Below are positions 33,568 through 41,507 of a DNA stretch of 64,000 bases, piece by piece. The notes under the pieces were generated by a model. It did no database searches, was not told the DNA's origin, and saw nothing but the letters and a program-made list of their open reading frames with translations. This stretch comes from Bin127 sp965203505 (GTDB lineage: Bacteria > Chloroflexota > Dehalococcoidia > Lucifugimonadales > Lucifugimonadaceae): contig OZ241880.1 in the NCBI GenBank assembly GCA_965203505.1, positions 620,001 through 684,000 on the forward strand, written 5' to 3'. The first letter of the stretch is position 1. Every line of letters begins with the position of its first letter. The position numbers were made by a program, and so were the translations under genes.

Positions 33568-34346
33568 CTTTGGGCGTCCGTGACACCACGTTCTGCAGAG
33601 GCGTTCGTCTCCGATTTGCGCGTCGCCAGCTTGGTCAATAGCAAGCCAAGCTCGAACAGCACCACCACGGGCGCGGCCACTAACGATTGAGTCACGGGGT
33701 CGACGGTCGGGGTGACGACCGCGGCGAGCACGAAGGCGAACAAGATCACCCATCGTCTCTGTCTCGACAACGATTGGGGCCTCAATACACCGAGTTTGGC
33801 GAGAAGAAACATCACGATCGGAAGTTCAAATATCAGTCCCATCCAAATAACGAGCGTCGATACCAAGGACACGTAAGACGACAGCCGCGGCGTGACCAAA
33901 GCGATTTCACCGCCGAATTGCAGCAAGAAGTGGATCGCAGGCGGTATCACGAGGTAGTAGGCGAACGCGGCTCCGGCGATGAACAGCAACGTCCCGCCTG
34001 GTAACAACATGTAAAGAGTTCGCCTTTCGTTTCCCTTTAACCCTGGGCGTACGAACATGATCGCTTGGTACAAGACGACTGGAAAAGCGGTCGCGAACCC
34101 CACGAGCACTGATACCTTGGCCGTAACTGTCCAACCTTCGGTGATGTCGAGTTGGACCAATCTGGCAGGATCGTCTGGTCGCACACGCTCCAACGCATCG
34201 ATCGCTGGGCGCTGCACGAAGTCTTGGATTGGACGATAGAAGGCGAAGGCTATGATGGTCGTAATCAGGATAGCGGCGACCGAGATGTAGAGTCGCTTTT
34301 TCAGTTCGGCGAAGTGCGACATCAGTTGCGCCGGTCGGTCGTTCAT
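33564..34346 (-). CDS. tatC: Sec-independent translocase protein TatC
   Basis: Receptor of the Tat pathway that binds the twin-arginine signal. The 260-residue membrane protein has six hydrophobic segments; the N-terminal MSHFAELKKRLYIS matches the conserved HL.ELR segment, and FVRPGLKGNERR and VTPTVDPVTQSLVA-like blocks follow the family. It starts at ATG 34346, overlapping the tatB stop (ATGA), so translation is coupled. Last gene of an operon rlm-maf-tatB-tatC. Confidence 0.95.
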   Translation of the reverse strand: MNDRPAQLMSHFAELKKRLYISVAAILITTIIAFAFYRPIQDFVQRPAIDALERVRPDDPARLVQLDITEGWTVTAKVSVLVGFATAFPVVLYQAIMFVRPGLKGNERRTLYMLLPGGTLLFIAGAAFAYYLVIPPAIHFLLQFGGEIALVTPRLSSYVSLVSTLVIWMGLIFELPIVMFLLAKLGVLRPQSLSRQRRWVILFAFVLAAVVTPTVDPVTQSLVAAPVVVLFELGLLLTKLATRKSETNASAERGVTDAQS

Positions 34347-34771
34347 GAAGGCGCTTTCGACTCATCAGAAGAGAAGCTAGGCTCTTCGCTCGGTTCTGTT
34401 GGTTCGGGTTCGGGAACTTCGCCGTCTGATGCTTTCGCGTATCCTCCGGGTCTCACAACGGATCTAGCGAGCGATTTGAAGTCCGACGCGTCGGTAGTTA
34501 AGCTTTGGGCTTCAGCGCGGAAATCGCTGAGTTCCGAAGAGAGATCGCGTACCTCGTCGAGTATGCCATCCTGATCGAGGCGTTCGCGGATGCCTTCCAT
34601 ATCGACCGCTTCTTCAACCATCTGCGTGAGTTCCTCGCGCTGACGCCTCAACTCGGTCATGTATTTCCGAGCCGTTTTGGCACCTTGCACGAGGCGAACC
34701 GGACCGACGACGAGCAATGCAACGAGGAATACGACGACGAGCTCGAGCCCCCCGATGCCTAAGAAATTCAT
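34343..34771 (-). CDS. tatB: TatB-like Sec-independent translocase subunit
   Basis: Protein of 142 residues: an N-terminal membrane helix (MNFLGIGGLELVVVFLVALL, then VVGPVRLVQGAK) with the TatA/B Gly-Pro hinge, a long amphipathic and coiled helix (KYMTELRRQREELTQMVEEA), and an acidic Pro/Glu/Ser tail (PEPEPTEPSEEPSFSSDESK). The length and long charged domain favour TatB over TatA. GGAGGA lies 4-5 nt before ATG 34771, which also overlaps the maf stop by 4 nt. Together with tatC it forms the signal-recognition complex. Confidence 0.88.
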   Translation of the reverse strand: MNFLGIGGLELVVVFLVALLVVGPVRLVQGAKTARKYMTELRRQREELTQMVEEAVDMEGIRERLDQDGILDEVRDLSSELSDFRAEAQSLTTDASDFKSLARSVVRPGGYAKASDGEVPEPEPTEPSEEPSFSSDESKAPS

Positions 34772-35484
34772 GCCGTCCTCCGCTCTTCGTGCGCTGCGCA
34801 GGTCGCATATATGTGGGCATGTGCAAATCGGCACGCTTTAGGCGGCAACATCGCACGCACCGCGCACAGCGGTAAGCCAACGACGTTGAGGTAACATCCA
34901 TTGACCGAATCCGCTGGGTCGAACGTGGCGTCTTGAACACCGTAAGCGCCAGCACGGTCGTATGGGATGCCCGTGGCGATGTATGCCTCGATCTCGTCGT
35001 CTCCATATTGCCGCATACGCACTCCCGAAGTTACCGTGTGTGAGAAAACTGCGCCTTGCTGTCGGAACGGGGCGTACGTCAACGCGACGGTAGTAACCAC
35101 CTCGTGTTTTCGACCGCGGAGATCAAGCAGCATGCGGATCGCGGTGTCACGGTTTTGGGGTTTACCGAGCGCGTGTCCATCGAGCGAAACCACGGTGTCG
35201 GCGGCGATGACGGCCGTGTCCCAGGGGATCCGGTTTCGCGACGCCGAAACCGCAGCGTCAAGTTTCGTGGCAGCGTTATGTTGCGTCAACTTGACTACGT
35301 CCGGTTCGACTTCGCCAGTAATCTCAGTAGGTCTGCCAGCGCCGGATTGAACGATGAAAATCATCCCTGCGAGCGCCATGATATCTCGTCTCCGTTCCGA
35401 CCCTGAAGCCAAGATGTAGCGAAGATCACAACTGGCCGTAGCCTCAGATGAATCGAAGGTTGCGGCTATTTCTCGGGACGACAT
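34768..35484 (-). CDS. maf: Maf-like nucleotide pyrophosphatase
   Basis: House-cleaning enzyme hydrolysing dTTP, UTP or modified nucleotides. The 238-residue protein shows YILASGSERRRDIMALAGM (the S-x-R-R-x-x-x-L motif), VIAADTVVSLDGHALGKPQN with the catalytic Asp region, a HEVVTTVAL strand and IPYDRAGAYGVQDA. The C-terminus is longer than usual (MLPPKACRFAHAHIYATCAA...). The N-terminal 20 residues before YILAS are extra, so a later start is possible; no clear ribosome-binding site decides it. It lies in a tight operon with tatB (4-nt overlap) and follows the rRNA methyltransferase by 35 bp. Confidence 0.9.
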   Translation of the reverse strand: MSSREIAATFDSSEATASCDLRYILASGSERRRDIMALAGMIFIVQSGAGRPTEITGEVEPDVVKLTQHNAATKLDAAVSASRNRIPWDTAVIAADTVVSLDGHALGKPQNRDTAIRMLLDLRGRKHEVVTTVALTYAPFRQQGAVFSHTVTSGVRMRQYGDDEIEAYIATGIPYDRAGAYGVQDATFDPADSVNGCYLNVVGLPLCAVRAMLPPKACRFAHAHIYATCAAHEERRTA

Positions 35485-35519
35485 GGCGGGTGAACTTGGT
35501 GCGGCGGTCGTCGCGCCGA

Positions 35520-36770
35520 TTAGCTCTCCAGCAGAGCTAGGGACTCGACATGCCTAGTCTGCGGAAACATGTCGACAGGACGAACTGATACCAGTTTAAA
35601 TCCGCTGCGACAAAGAGCATCGAGGTCGCGTGCCATGGTGGCCGGATTGCAAGAGACCATCATGATTCGGCGAGGTGCGAGCTTGCGAAGAGCGTCAAGA
35701 GCCTCGGGTGCACAACCGACCCGCGGCGGATCGATGATCGCGACGTCTGCGGTCTGACCCGATGCAACGAGTTCGACTGCGGCGTGCTCAGCTTTGTCCT
35801 CGATGAAAGCGACGTTTTCAACGTCCGAGCAGTTGACGCGTGCATCCGCTACCGCCGCCGCTGATTCTTCGATCCCAATCACTTGGTAGACGAACGGGGC
35901 GAGCAGCCGCGCAAACGTGCCGACACCGCAGTAGAGATCGACCAAGGTATCGGCATTATCTAGGTCGAGCATCCCAACCACTTCATCGATCACCTGCGAC
36001 AGCTGGTCGGTGTTCACTTGGAAGAACGAGGAGGCGGCTACTTGGAATGTGGCGCCCCGCACTTTTTCGATGTATTTTTGGCGGCCCGACTCGACGTCTT
36101 GGATATCCGCGGGCAACAAGGGTTGAACGATCATGTCTCCAGTGTTGGTACCGGCGCGGATCGAGAACTGCGTCATTCGATCTAAGCGGCCCTGAAGTCG
36201 GGAGAGTGTCTCGTTGATCCGGTCATCCATAATCATGCAGTTGTCGATCCGGACGAAACGTCTACTGTCTGCATTCATATATCCAGCGACGCCGTTTTCA
36301 CTTCCTCGACCGACAGTAAACCGCGCGTGATTCCGGTATCCGTAGCGCTTTGGCGAAGGTAGAGTGTCCAGCACTTCGATTCCGCGCAGCCTGTCGTAAT
36401 GGTGGAGAGCCCGGACCACTGAAGCGCGTTTTGTCTCGAGTTGTTCGGCGTAGTCGATGTGTTGCCACTGGCATCCCGTGCACTCGCCGAAATAGCGGCA
36501 CTCGGGTTCGATCCGATGATCGGAAGCATCAGCTACCTCCTCTACTAGACTCGCCACTCGATCGCGGTAGATTTTGACGACTCGAACGGACACGCTTTCG
36601 CCCGGGATCGCTCCTGCTATCGTGACCGGAGCGTCATCGAATTTGGCGACGGCCAAGCCCTTTTCATCGAAATCGCCTGCGTCGAGTGTCAAGGTGTCGC
36701 CGATCTCCAAGTCCAGATGAGAAGTCAGATCAGGACCGCGATAGCGTTTTCTGTGCTTCCGTTTCGCCAT
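35520..36770 (-). CDS. TrmA/RlmD-family uracil-C5 RNA methyltransferase
   Basis: SAM-dependent enzyme making 5-methyluridine in 23S rRNA (or tRNA). The 416-residue protein has an N-terminal TRAM domain (residues 20-75, GDFDEKGLAVAKFDD, then GAIPGESVSVRVVKIYRD), the iron-sulfur cysteines in CRYFGECTGCQWQH with a fourth later, SSFFQVNTDQ, the SAM motif VDLYCGVGTFARLLA, IDPPRVGC, and the catalytic Cys in VSCNPATMARDL. The Fe-S form matches RlmD/RlmCD enzymes. First gene of a probable operon with maf, tatB and tatC. The start is ATG 36770 (MAKRKHRKRYRG, a basic tail). Confidence 0.92.
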   Translation of the reverse strand: MAKRKHRKRYRGPDLTSHLDLEIGDTLTLDAGDFDEKGLAVAKFDDAPVTIAGAIPGESVSVRVVKIYRDRVASLVEEVADASDHRIEPECRYFGECTGCQWQHIDYAEQLETKRASVVRALHHYDRLRGIEVLDTLPSPKRYGYRNHARFTVGRGSENGVAGYMNADSRRFVRIDNCMIMDDRINETLSRLQGRLDRMTQFSIRAGTNTGDMIVQPLLPADIQDVESGRQKYIEKVRGATFQVAASSFFQVNTDQLSQVIDEVVGMLDLDNADTLVDLYCGVGTFARLLAPFVYQVIGIEESAAAVADARVNCSDVENVAFIEDKAEHAAVELVASGQTADVAIIDPPRVGCAPEALDALRKLAPRRIMMVSCNPATMARDLDALCRSGFKLVSVRPVDMFPQTRHVESLALLES

Positions 36771-36931
36771 TGAAGAATAGGACGGATGCCCTGCCCGGCA
36801 CCGACGGTGTGTTGCGAATGCCTCGTTTTATGGGTGAATCTCAATATACAACTGCCCGTTTTGATACCCTGAAATAAGACAGATGTCGACTAAATCGAGC
36901 CGCTTCTGCAACGTCTAAATCGACTCTTGAA

Positions 36932-37879
36932 TTGACCCAGACCGTAGATAACCCGTTGACGACGATTGGCTCGTTGAACGGCACCAAGACGCGCGTCCGA
37001 CGGAGATTGCCGGAATGGTTCAAGGTTCGCGCGCCTGGCGGTGAGAACTACACCGATCTGAAAAAACGCTTCCGCAACTCGGCACTGCACACGGTGTGTG
37101 AAGAAGCCGCTTGCCCCAACATCGGCGACTGTTGGGAGCGGCGCACGGCGACCTTCATGATCCTTGGCGATACGTGTACTCGGGCATGTTCATACTGCAA
37201 CGTCAAGACCGGTTGGCCGGGGGAACTGAACGTTGACTGGGCTGAACCTTTCCGATTAGCCCAGACCGTCAACGCAATGGATCTAAGGTACACCGTGGTC
37301 ACGTCAGTCGACCGCGACGATCTACCGGATTACGGGTCGTCTATCTTCGCGATGACGATCAACCAGATCCACCGCCTCTCACCCAGTTGCAAGGTCGAGG
37401 TCTTGATACCCGATTTCGGAGGCAACCACTCCGCGTTAACAAGGGTGGTGACCGCTGATCCCGAGGTGTTGAACCACAACATCGAAGCGCCGCGCAGGAT
37501 ATTCAGCAAGGTGCGCCCCAAGGGTGACTACGATCTGTCGTTAGAGTTGATCCGCCGCGTCAAGGAGATTGATCCGGAGATGCCGACCAAGTCGGGCATG
37601 ATGGTGGGCTTGGGCGAAACCAAGGACGAGATTTATCAGACGATGCAGGACTTGCGGAGCGTTGATTGCGATCTGTTGACCATCGGCCAGTACCTTCGAC
37701 CGTCCGATCGACATCACCCGCTGATCCGTTTCTACCACCCCGACGAGTTCGGCGAGTTCGCGCGCATTGGGATGGACATGGGTTTCAAGCACGTCGCCTC
37801 CGGACCGCTCGTGAGGTCCTCGTACCATGCCGACGAGCAACACGAGTCGGCGATCGATGCGCTGCTCGCGAAACGGTAG
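36932..37879 (+). CDS. lipA: Lipoyl synthase
   Basis: Radical-SAM enzyme inserting two sulfurs into the octanoyl chain of lipoyl-dependent enzymes. The auxiliary cluster cysteines are C56, C61 and C67 (CEEAACPNIGDC), the radical-SAM cluster is C82-x3-C86-x2-C89 (CTRACSYC), and the C-terminal RSSYHADEQ supplies the cluster serine. Length 315 is normal. No ATG exists before residue 76, so the start must be a TTG, best at 36932. No Shine-Dalgarno. The lipoyl acceptor proteins and LipB are not in the window. Divergent from the rRNA methyltransferase gene. Confidence 0.96.
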   Translation: MTQTVDNPLTTIGSLNGTKTRVRRRLPEWFKVRAPGGENYTDLKKRFRNSALHTVCEEAACPNIGDCWERRTATFMILGDTCTRACSYCNVKTGWPGELNVDWAEPFRLAQTVNAMDLRYTVVTSVDRDDLPDYGSSIFAMTINQIHRLSPSCKVEVLIPDFGGNHSALTRVVTADPEVLNHNIEAPRRIFSKVRPKGDYDLSLELIRRVKEIDPEMPTKSGMMVGLGETKDEIYQTMQDLRSVDCDLLTIGQYLRPSDRHHPLIRFYHPDEFGEFARIGMDMGFKHVASGPLVRSSYHADEQHESAIDALLAKR

Positions 37880-37921
37880 GCAGTCATCCGGCGTATTTCA
37901 TTTCCTGAGAGCACGCAGGAG

Positions 37922-39754
37922 ATGATGCCCAAACGCAGCAAACCCCGAGTTGATGGAATCGCATTAGCCGCATTCCTGTTCCTTGCTGTCATCAGCATCG
38001 CGACGTTCATGCCGTCGGTTTTCGCCGAGAATCATAGCCATAGCTCCGTGACCGGCTATTTCGGAATAGACGACGATGGGCTCCCGATCGTAAATCGCCA
38101 CGGCATCATGCTGGCTTTCGATGGCGACATCGCGCCTGAAACGGTGTCTGTAAACACCTTTCGAGTGTCGTTAAATGACGGATCTTTCGCCGAGGTAGTT
38201 GAAACCCGGGTTGAGGGGCGATATGTGTTCTTGCGACTTCGCAATGAGTTGGCTTCTGATGCGACGCCTATCGTGGGCATCACCGACGGAGAGGAAGTGG
38301 AGGACCTGGCAGGCAACTCGACCGACAGACGGAAGTTGGGTTTTGTGCAGATAAAGGATGGTATCGCCCCGCGTCTGACCGTCACTTTGAGCGGCGGCTC
38401 GGGATTAGGCACGGGCGATGAGGGGCCGAGTCGACTGACGAACGACACCATAGATGTTCGCATCACATCGGACGAGCCATTACAAACAGCACCAAGGGTT
38501 GTAGTCGTTTGTGAAGCATTGAGTTGGACCGAGCGCGAAGGTGCGCGGCAGATCAAACGCGATATCGACGATTTCATTGCGAATCGCAACGGACCGTTTT
38601 CGAGTAGGCCGCGGGAACCGTCGGGCACGTCGTATACGTGCGGTTACGATGCGGATGACGACGGTATGGACGACGCGTTCGAGTTGACTGAAGATGTAGC
38701 CAACTCGCGTCCGGGTCAAGCTTGGGAGTTGACGTGGCGTAATCCGACAGGTGTGACGACGAGCTTGAGGGACGGCGAACTTGCAGTCGTCGCATATGGT
38801 CGAGATCGGTCGCGATATGAACGGTTCGGCGTGACGGTTTCGAATTGGGCAACGGCGAAAGGCGGTTTCGGATTCGATACCCGTTTCGGTTCCAAAGCGC
38901 TGTTAGAGCAAGCGAAAATCCATCCGCCAGACGGATCAGTCATACGCGAGCGACGCCCCTTCGTTTTGCTCGAATTCCCAGAAGCTACTTCGATCAAATT
39001 AGCGTCAGTCGTTTTCGACGGCGAGGAGATCGTCAATGAGTTCGACGTCGTCAGGAGCAACGAATTCGTCTATTGGCCATTGAGCATGAATCAGGGTCAC
39101 CACAGCGTTGAAGTTGAAGCCAAAGATTCTGGAGGGAATGAAACCGACTTGGAATTTCAATTTGAGACGACCCGGCGCGGCGATTTCGTGCTACCGCTGG
39201 TTGCGGGTTGGAACGCGGTGTCAGTTCCAGCTGATCCGATTGATCCGGAGATTGAGAATGTCTTCACCAAACCAGAGATCGAAATTGTGATGTCGTGGGA
39301 CCCGTATGAACCTGAGGGACCATGGGCGTTCTCGACTCGAGATGGCGACTCCTGGGAATCTTGGCGAGACGGACCCGGAGTTGACGAGATCCGTGTTGGT
39401 TCAGGTTACTGGGTAAAATCATCCAGATCCATCGAACAACCGATAGCGCTTACCCTAGGAAGACAACAGGTGATGATGGTTGACGATGGTGGATGTGGTC
39501 CACCAAGTGCGCGTTGGTTTTTTGTGGGTGTCACCGACGCAAATGGTGACCAAACACAGAATCACTTCGGCGAACCATTGAAAGATCACGACGATGTTGT
39601 AATCACCGTTGGCGAGTACTTGAGCGAACACATTAGATATGCCTATGCGTGGGCAGCGATCGAAGGGGAGTACCGCAAGTTGGCAATCGACGATGCGGTG
39701 GTAATTGGTGAAGGGATTTGGTACTACGGCGGAGGTTGGGCTTCTTGCCCATGA
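37922..39754 (+). CDS. Secreted Ig-like (SbsA/Big_5-type) surface protein
   Basis: Protein of 610 residues with a signal peptide (GIALAAFLFLAVISIATFMP, cleavage after SVFA). The first domain (SSVTGYFGIDDDGLPIVNRHGIML-like region, PETVSVNTFRVSL, LASDATPIVGITDGEEVEDLAGN) resembles the bacterial Ig-like Big_5/SbsA fold. A later part includes YDADDDGMDDAFELTED, a calcium-binding-like Asp repeat. The C-terminal region (VLPLVAGWNAVSVPADPIDP, WDPYEPEGPWAFSTRDGDSW, GSGYWVK) is a beta-rich module common in Chloroflexota surface proteins. AGGAG sits immediately before tandem ATGs at 37922 and 37925. It is probably cell-wall-associated or released; no anchor is seen. Confidence 0.72.
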   Translation: MMPKRSKPRVDGIALAAFLFLAVISIATFMPSVFAENHSHSSVTGYFGIDDDGLPIVNRHGIMLAFDGDIAPETVSVNTFRVSLNDGSFAEVVETRVEGRYVFLRLRNELASDATPIVGITDGEEVEDLAGNSTDRRKLGFVQIKDGIAPRLTVTLSGGSGLGTGDEGPSRLTNDTIDVRITSDEPLQTAPRVVVVCEALSWTEREGARQIKRDIDDFIANRNGPFSSRPREPSGTSYTCGYDADDDGMDDAFELTEDVANSRPGQAWELTWRNPTGVTTSLRDGELAVVAYGRDRSRYERFGVTVSNWATAKGGFGFDTRFGSKALLEQAKIHPPDGSVIRERRPFVLLEFPEATSIKLASVVFDGEEIVNEFDVVRSNEFVYWPLSMNQGHHSVEVEAKDSGGNETDLEFQFETTRRGDFVLPLVAGWNAVSVPADPIDPEIENVFTKPEIEIVMSWDPYEPEGPWAFSTRDGDSWESWRDGPGVDEIRVGSGYWVKSSRSIEQPIALTLGRQQVMMVDDGGCGPPSARWFFVGVTDANGDQTQNHFGEPLKDHDDVVITVGEYLSEHIRYAYAWAAIEGEYRKLAIDDAVVIGEGIWYYGGGWASCP

Positions 39755-39800
39755 TTGTCGGCGATTCGCCGAAAAATGGAAATCCCAAAACATCGAGGTC

Positions 39801-40235
39801 CTAGTGCCGGAACGGATCGACAACCGTCAAAAACGGAAAACGAAAGAAATCCGCGTCCCGAGTGCAGATCTCACGAATCCCGTTCTCGCGCATCAATACC
39901 GCTGTGTGGACGTCATGCATAAGATTGCCGCTGGCTTCCGGTAACTCGGTGAGTGTCAACGACAGCAAATCGAAGTGCTGACTGGTTGCCGTCAACACCG
40001 AAAAACTGGGTTGCGAAAGGAGAGTCGACAGAAAGCTAGAAGCATCTAAGGCTTTGATCCCATGAGGAAACGGCCCACGATGCGTGGTGACCCGCAGGAA
40101 CTCATAGCAAATTCCCCAAGTCAGGAACGTTGTATCTGGAATGCGTACGCGTTGATCGATGAAACGCCGGCAAGCAGCGTGATGCTCAGAATCCTCGTTC
40201 GCGGCGTAAACCAGAATATTGGTATCGATTACCAA
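39801..40235 (-). CDS. vapC: PIN-domain toxin (VapC-like) 3
   Basis: Protein of 144 residues with PIN acidic sites: D4 in MVIDTNILVYAANEDS, the central E in CYEFLRVTTHRG, D in NLMHDVHTAVLMRENG and D in CTRDADFFRFPFL. It belongs to the same TA_PIN subgroup as toxin 1 (VTTHR, NL..DVH.A, D.DF.RFP) but is divergent. Probably an active RNase restrained by the antitoxin whose gene overlaps its start by 7 nt. Convergent with the preceding secreted-protein gene. Confidence 0.87.
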   Translation of the reverse strand: MVIDTNILVYAANEDSEHHAACRRFIDQRVRIPDTTFLTWGICYEFLRVTTHRGPFPHGIKALDASSFLSTLLSQPSFSVLTATSQHFDLLSLTLTELPEASGNLMHDVHTAVLMRENGIREICTRDADFFRFPFLTVVDPFRH

Positions 40236-40483
40236 GGCGGTTTTTCTTCTTCAAACAATCGATACAGTTCGTCTCGGTTCGCGATATCCACACGGGCGGC
40301 ACCCATCGGCCAAGACGGTAATTCAAAGGGTTTTTCGCGAACTTCGCTCGGTTCGTCTCGACCGTTCGCGATCACGCGCCTGATACCTGTTTCCACCAAG
40401 GACGTCATCGTGACGCCGCGCCGCGCGGCTTCGATACGCAGCTGCTGCATCAACGCATCGTCGATGTTGAATGTAGTCTTCAT
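40229..40483 (-). CDS. Antitoxin 3 (ribbon-helix-helix)
   Basis: Protein of 84 residues beginning MKTTFNIDDALMQQLRIEAARRGVTMTSLVETGIRRVI, a ribbon-helix-helix DNA-binding domain, with a toxin-binding tail (EVREKPFELPSWPMGAARVD, then YRLFEEEKPPW). ATG 40483 is preferred over the in-frame ATG at 40495, because the latter lies inside the inverted repeat upstream. Overlaps the toxin gene. Presumed autorepressor. Confidence 0.82.
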   Translation of the reverse strand: MKTTFNIDDALMQQLRIEAARRGVTMTSLVETGIRRVIANGRDEPSEVREKPFELPSWPMGAARVDIANRDELYRLFEEEKPPW

Positions 40484-40487
40484 ATGG

Positions 40488-40511
40488 ATAACCATATCAG
40501 CGTATGGTTAT
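40488..40511. promoter_or_regulatory. Perfect inverted repeat, probable antitoxin-3 operator
   Basis: ATAACCATA and TATGGTTAT separated by 6 bp, a perfect 9-bp inverted repeat beginning 5 bp upstream of the antitoxin start. Additional CATATGG/TATATGG words extend it. It is well placed for autorepression by the ribbon-helix-helix antitoxin. Confidence 0.6.
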
Positions 40512-40551
40512 ATGGCTGCACGCCCATGACGCATACTAGTCTTCAGCTGAA

Positions 40552-41388
40552 ATGTCGACCCTGTACATCGTCGCCACACCCATCGGCAACCTTGACGACC
40601 TAACGCTGCGGGCCGCTCGCGTGTTGAGTGAAGTGCCTGCCGTCGTCGCGGAAGACACCCGCGTCACTCGGAAGATATTGGATCGTATAGGCGCCAAACC
40701 GAAGATGGTCAGTTTTCATCGTCGATCTTCAAAGTCCGAAGTCAGTAGGATCGTGAAGCAGCTCAACGACGGGGATGTCGCGTTGGTCTCCGATGCTGGT
40801 ACTCCCGGCGTCAATGACCCTGGACAGTCTATCGTCGCGGCGGCGGTCGAACACGGACATGAAGTGGTTCCGTTGCCTGGCGCCTCTTCAATCATGGCCG
40901 CACTATCGGTTAGCGGCTTTTACGTCGATCAATTTGTCGCTTACGGTTTCCTCCCGGCATCAGGCGGGAAGCGCCGAAGGTTGCTTGACAAAATTGCTCA
41001 AGAATCCGTCGCTGCGGTCTTTTTCGAGACGCCACACCGTCTCCGCGATACGCTCGTCGACATCGCCGCTGTGATGTCCGATCGCGCCCTTGTGATTTGT
41101 CGAGAAATGAGCAAGATGCACGAAGAGATATGGCGAGGAACGGCGTCCGAGGCGATCGCACATTTCGACTCTCCAAGAGGGGAGTTCGCGATTGTTGTCG
41201 CGCCACTCGATAAGAAAGCGGAGGCGGTATCGCCAAACTTAGGAGATGACGCTTTGGCGCGCATCAACGCAACCGCCGCGACCTTGACCAATCGCTACGG
41301 ATCACGCCGCGATCTCGTTGAAGCGGTTGCTAAGAAAACGGGCTTGCCCAGAAGGCAGGTTTATCAAGCACTACACCGCGAAGCGTGA
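40552..41388 (+). CDS. rsmI: 16S rRNA (cytidine-1402-2'-O)-methyltransferase
   Basis: Tetrapyrrole-methylase-fold enzyme that methylates C1402 in the ribosomal P site. The 278-residue protein has the family opening TLYIVATPIGNLDDLTLRAARVL, the signature EDTRVTRKIL, VSDAGTPGVNDPG, VPLPGASSIMAALSVSG and YGFLPASGGKRRRLLD, plus FFETPHRLRDTL and CREMSKMHEE. The C-terminal AVAKKTGLPRRQVYQALH is the usual helical tail. ATG 40552 gives the standard N-terminus; no Shine-Dalgarno. It precedes metG, a common neighbour. Confidence 0.96.
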   Translation: MSTLYIVATPIGNLDDLTLRAARVLSEVPAVVAEDTRVTRKILDRIGAKPKMVSFHRRSSKSEVSRIVKQLNDGDVALVSDAGTPGVNDPGQSIVAAAVEHGHEVVPLPGASSIMAALSVSGFYVDQFVAYGFLPASGGKRRRLLDKIAQESVAAVFFETPHRLRDTLVDIAAVMSDRALVICREMSKMHEEIWRGTASEAIAHFDSPRGEFAIVVAPLDKKAEAVSPNLGDDALARINATAATLTNRYGSRRDLVEAVAKKTGLPRRQVYQALHREA

Positions 41389-41507
41389 AATTTCGCGCGG
41401 CAGTCGCGGCGATCTGCCCAAGTAGAATCGACAGGAGGTGCCGCGCCGCTTTTCCTCCTTTGATAACCACGTGGCAAACGTACGCGGCCTGAAACGAGAC
41501 CCTCAGC

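Noticed and set aside
39757..39771. TCGGCGA-T-TCGCCGA hairpin between convergent genes as a terminator
   Set aside because: The loop is too short and there is no T-run on either strand.
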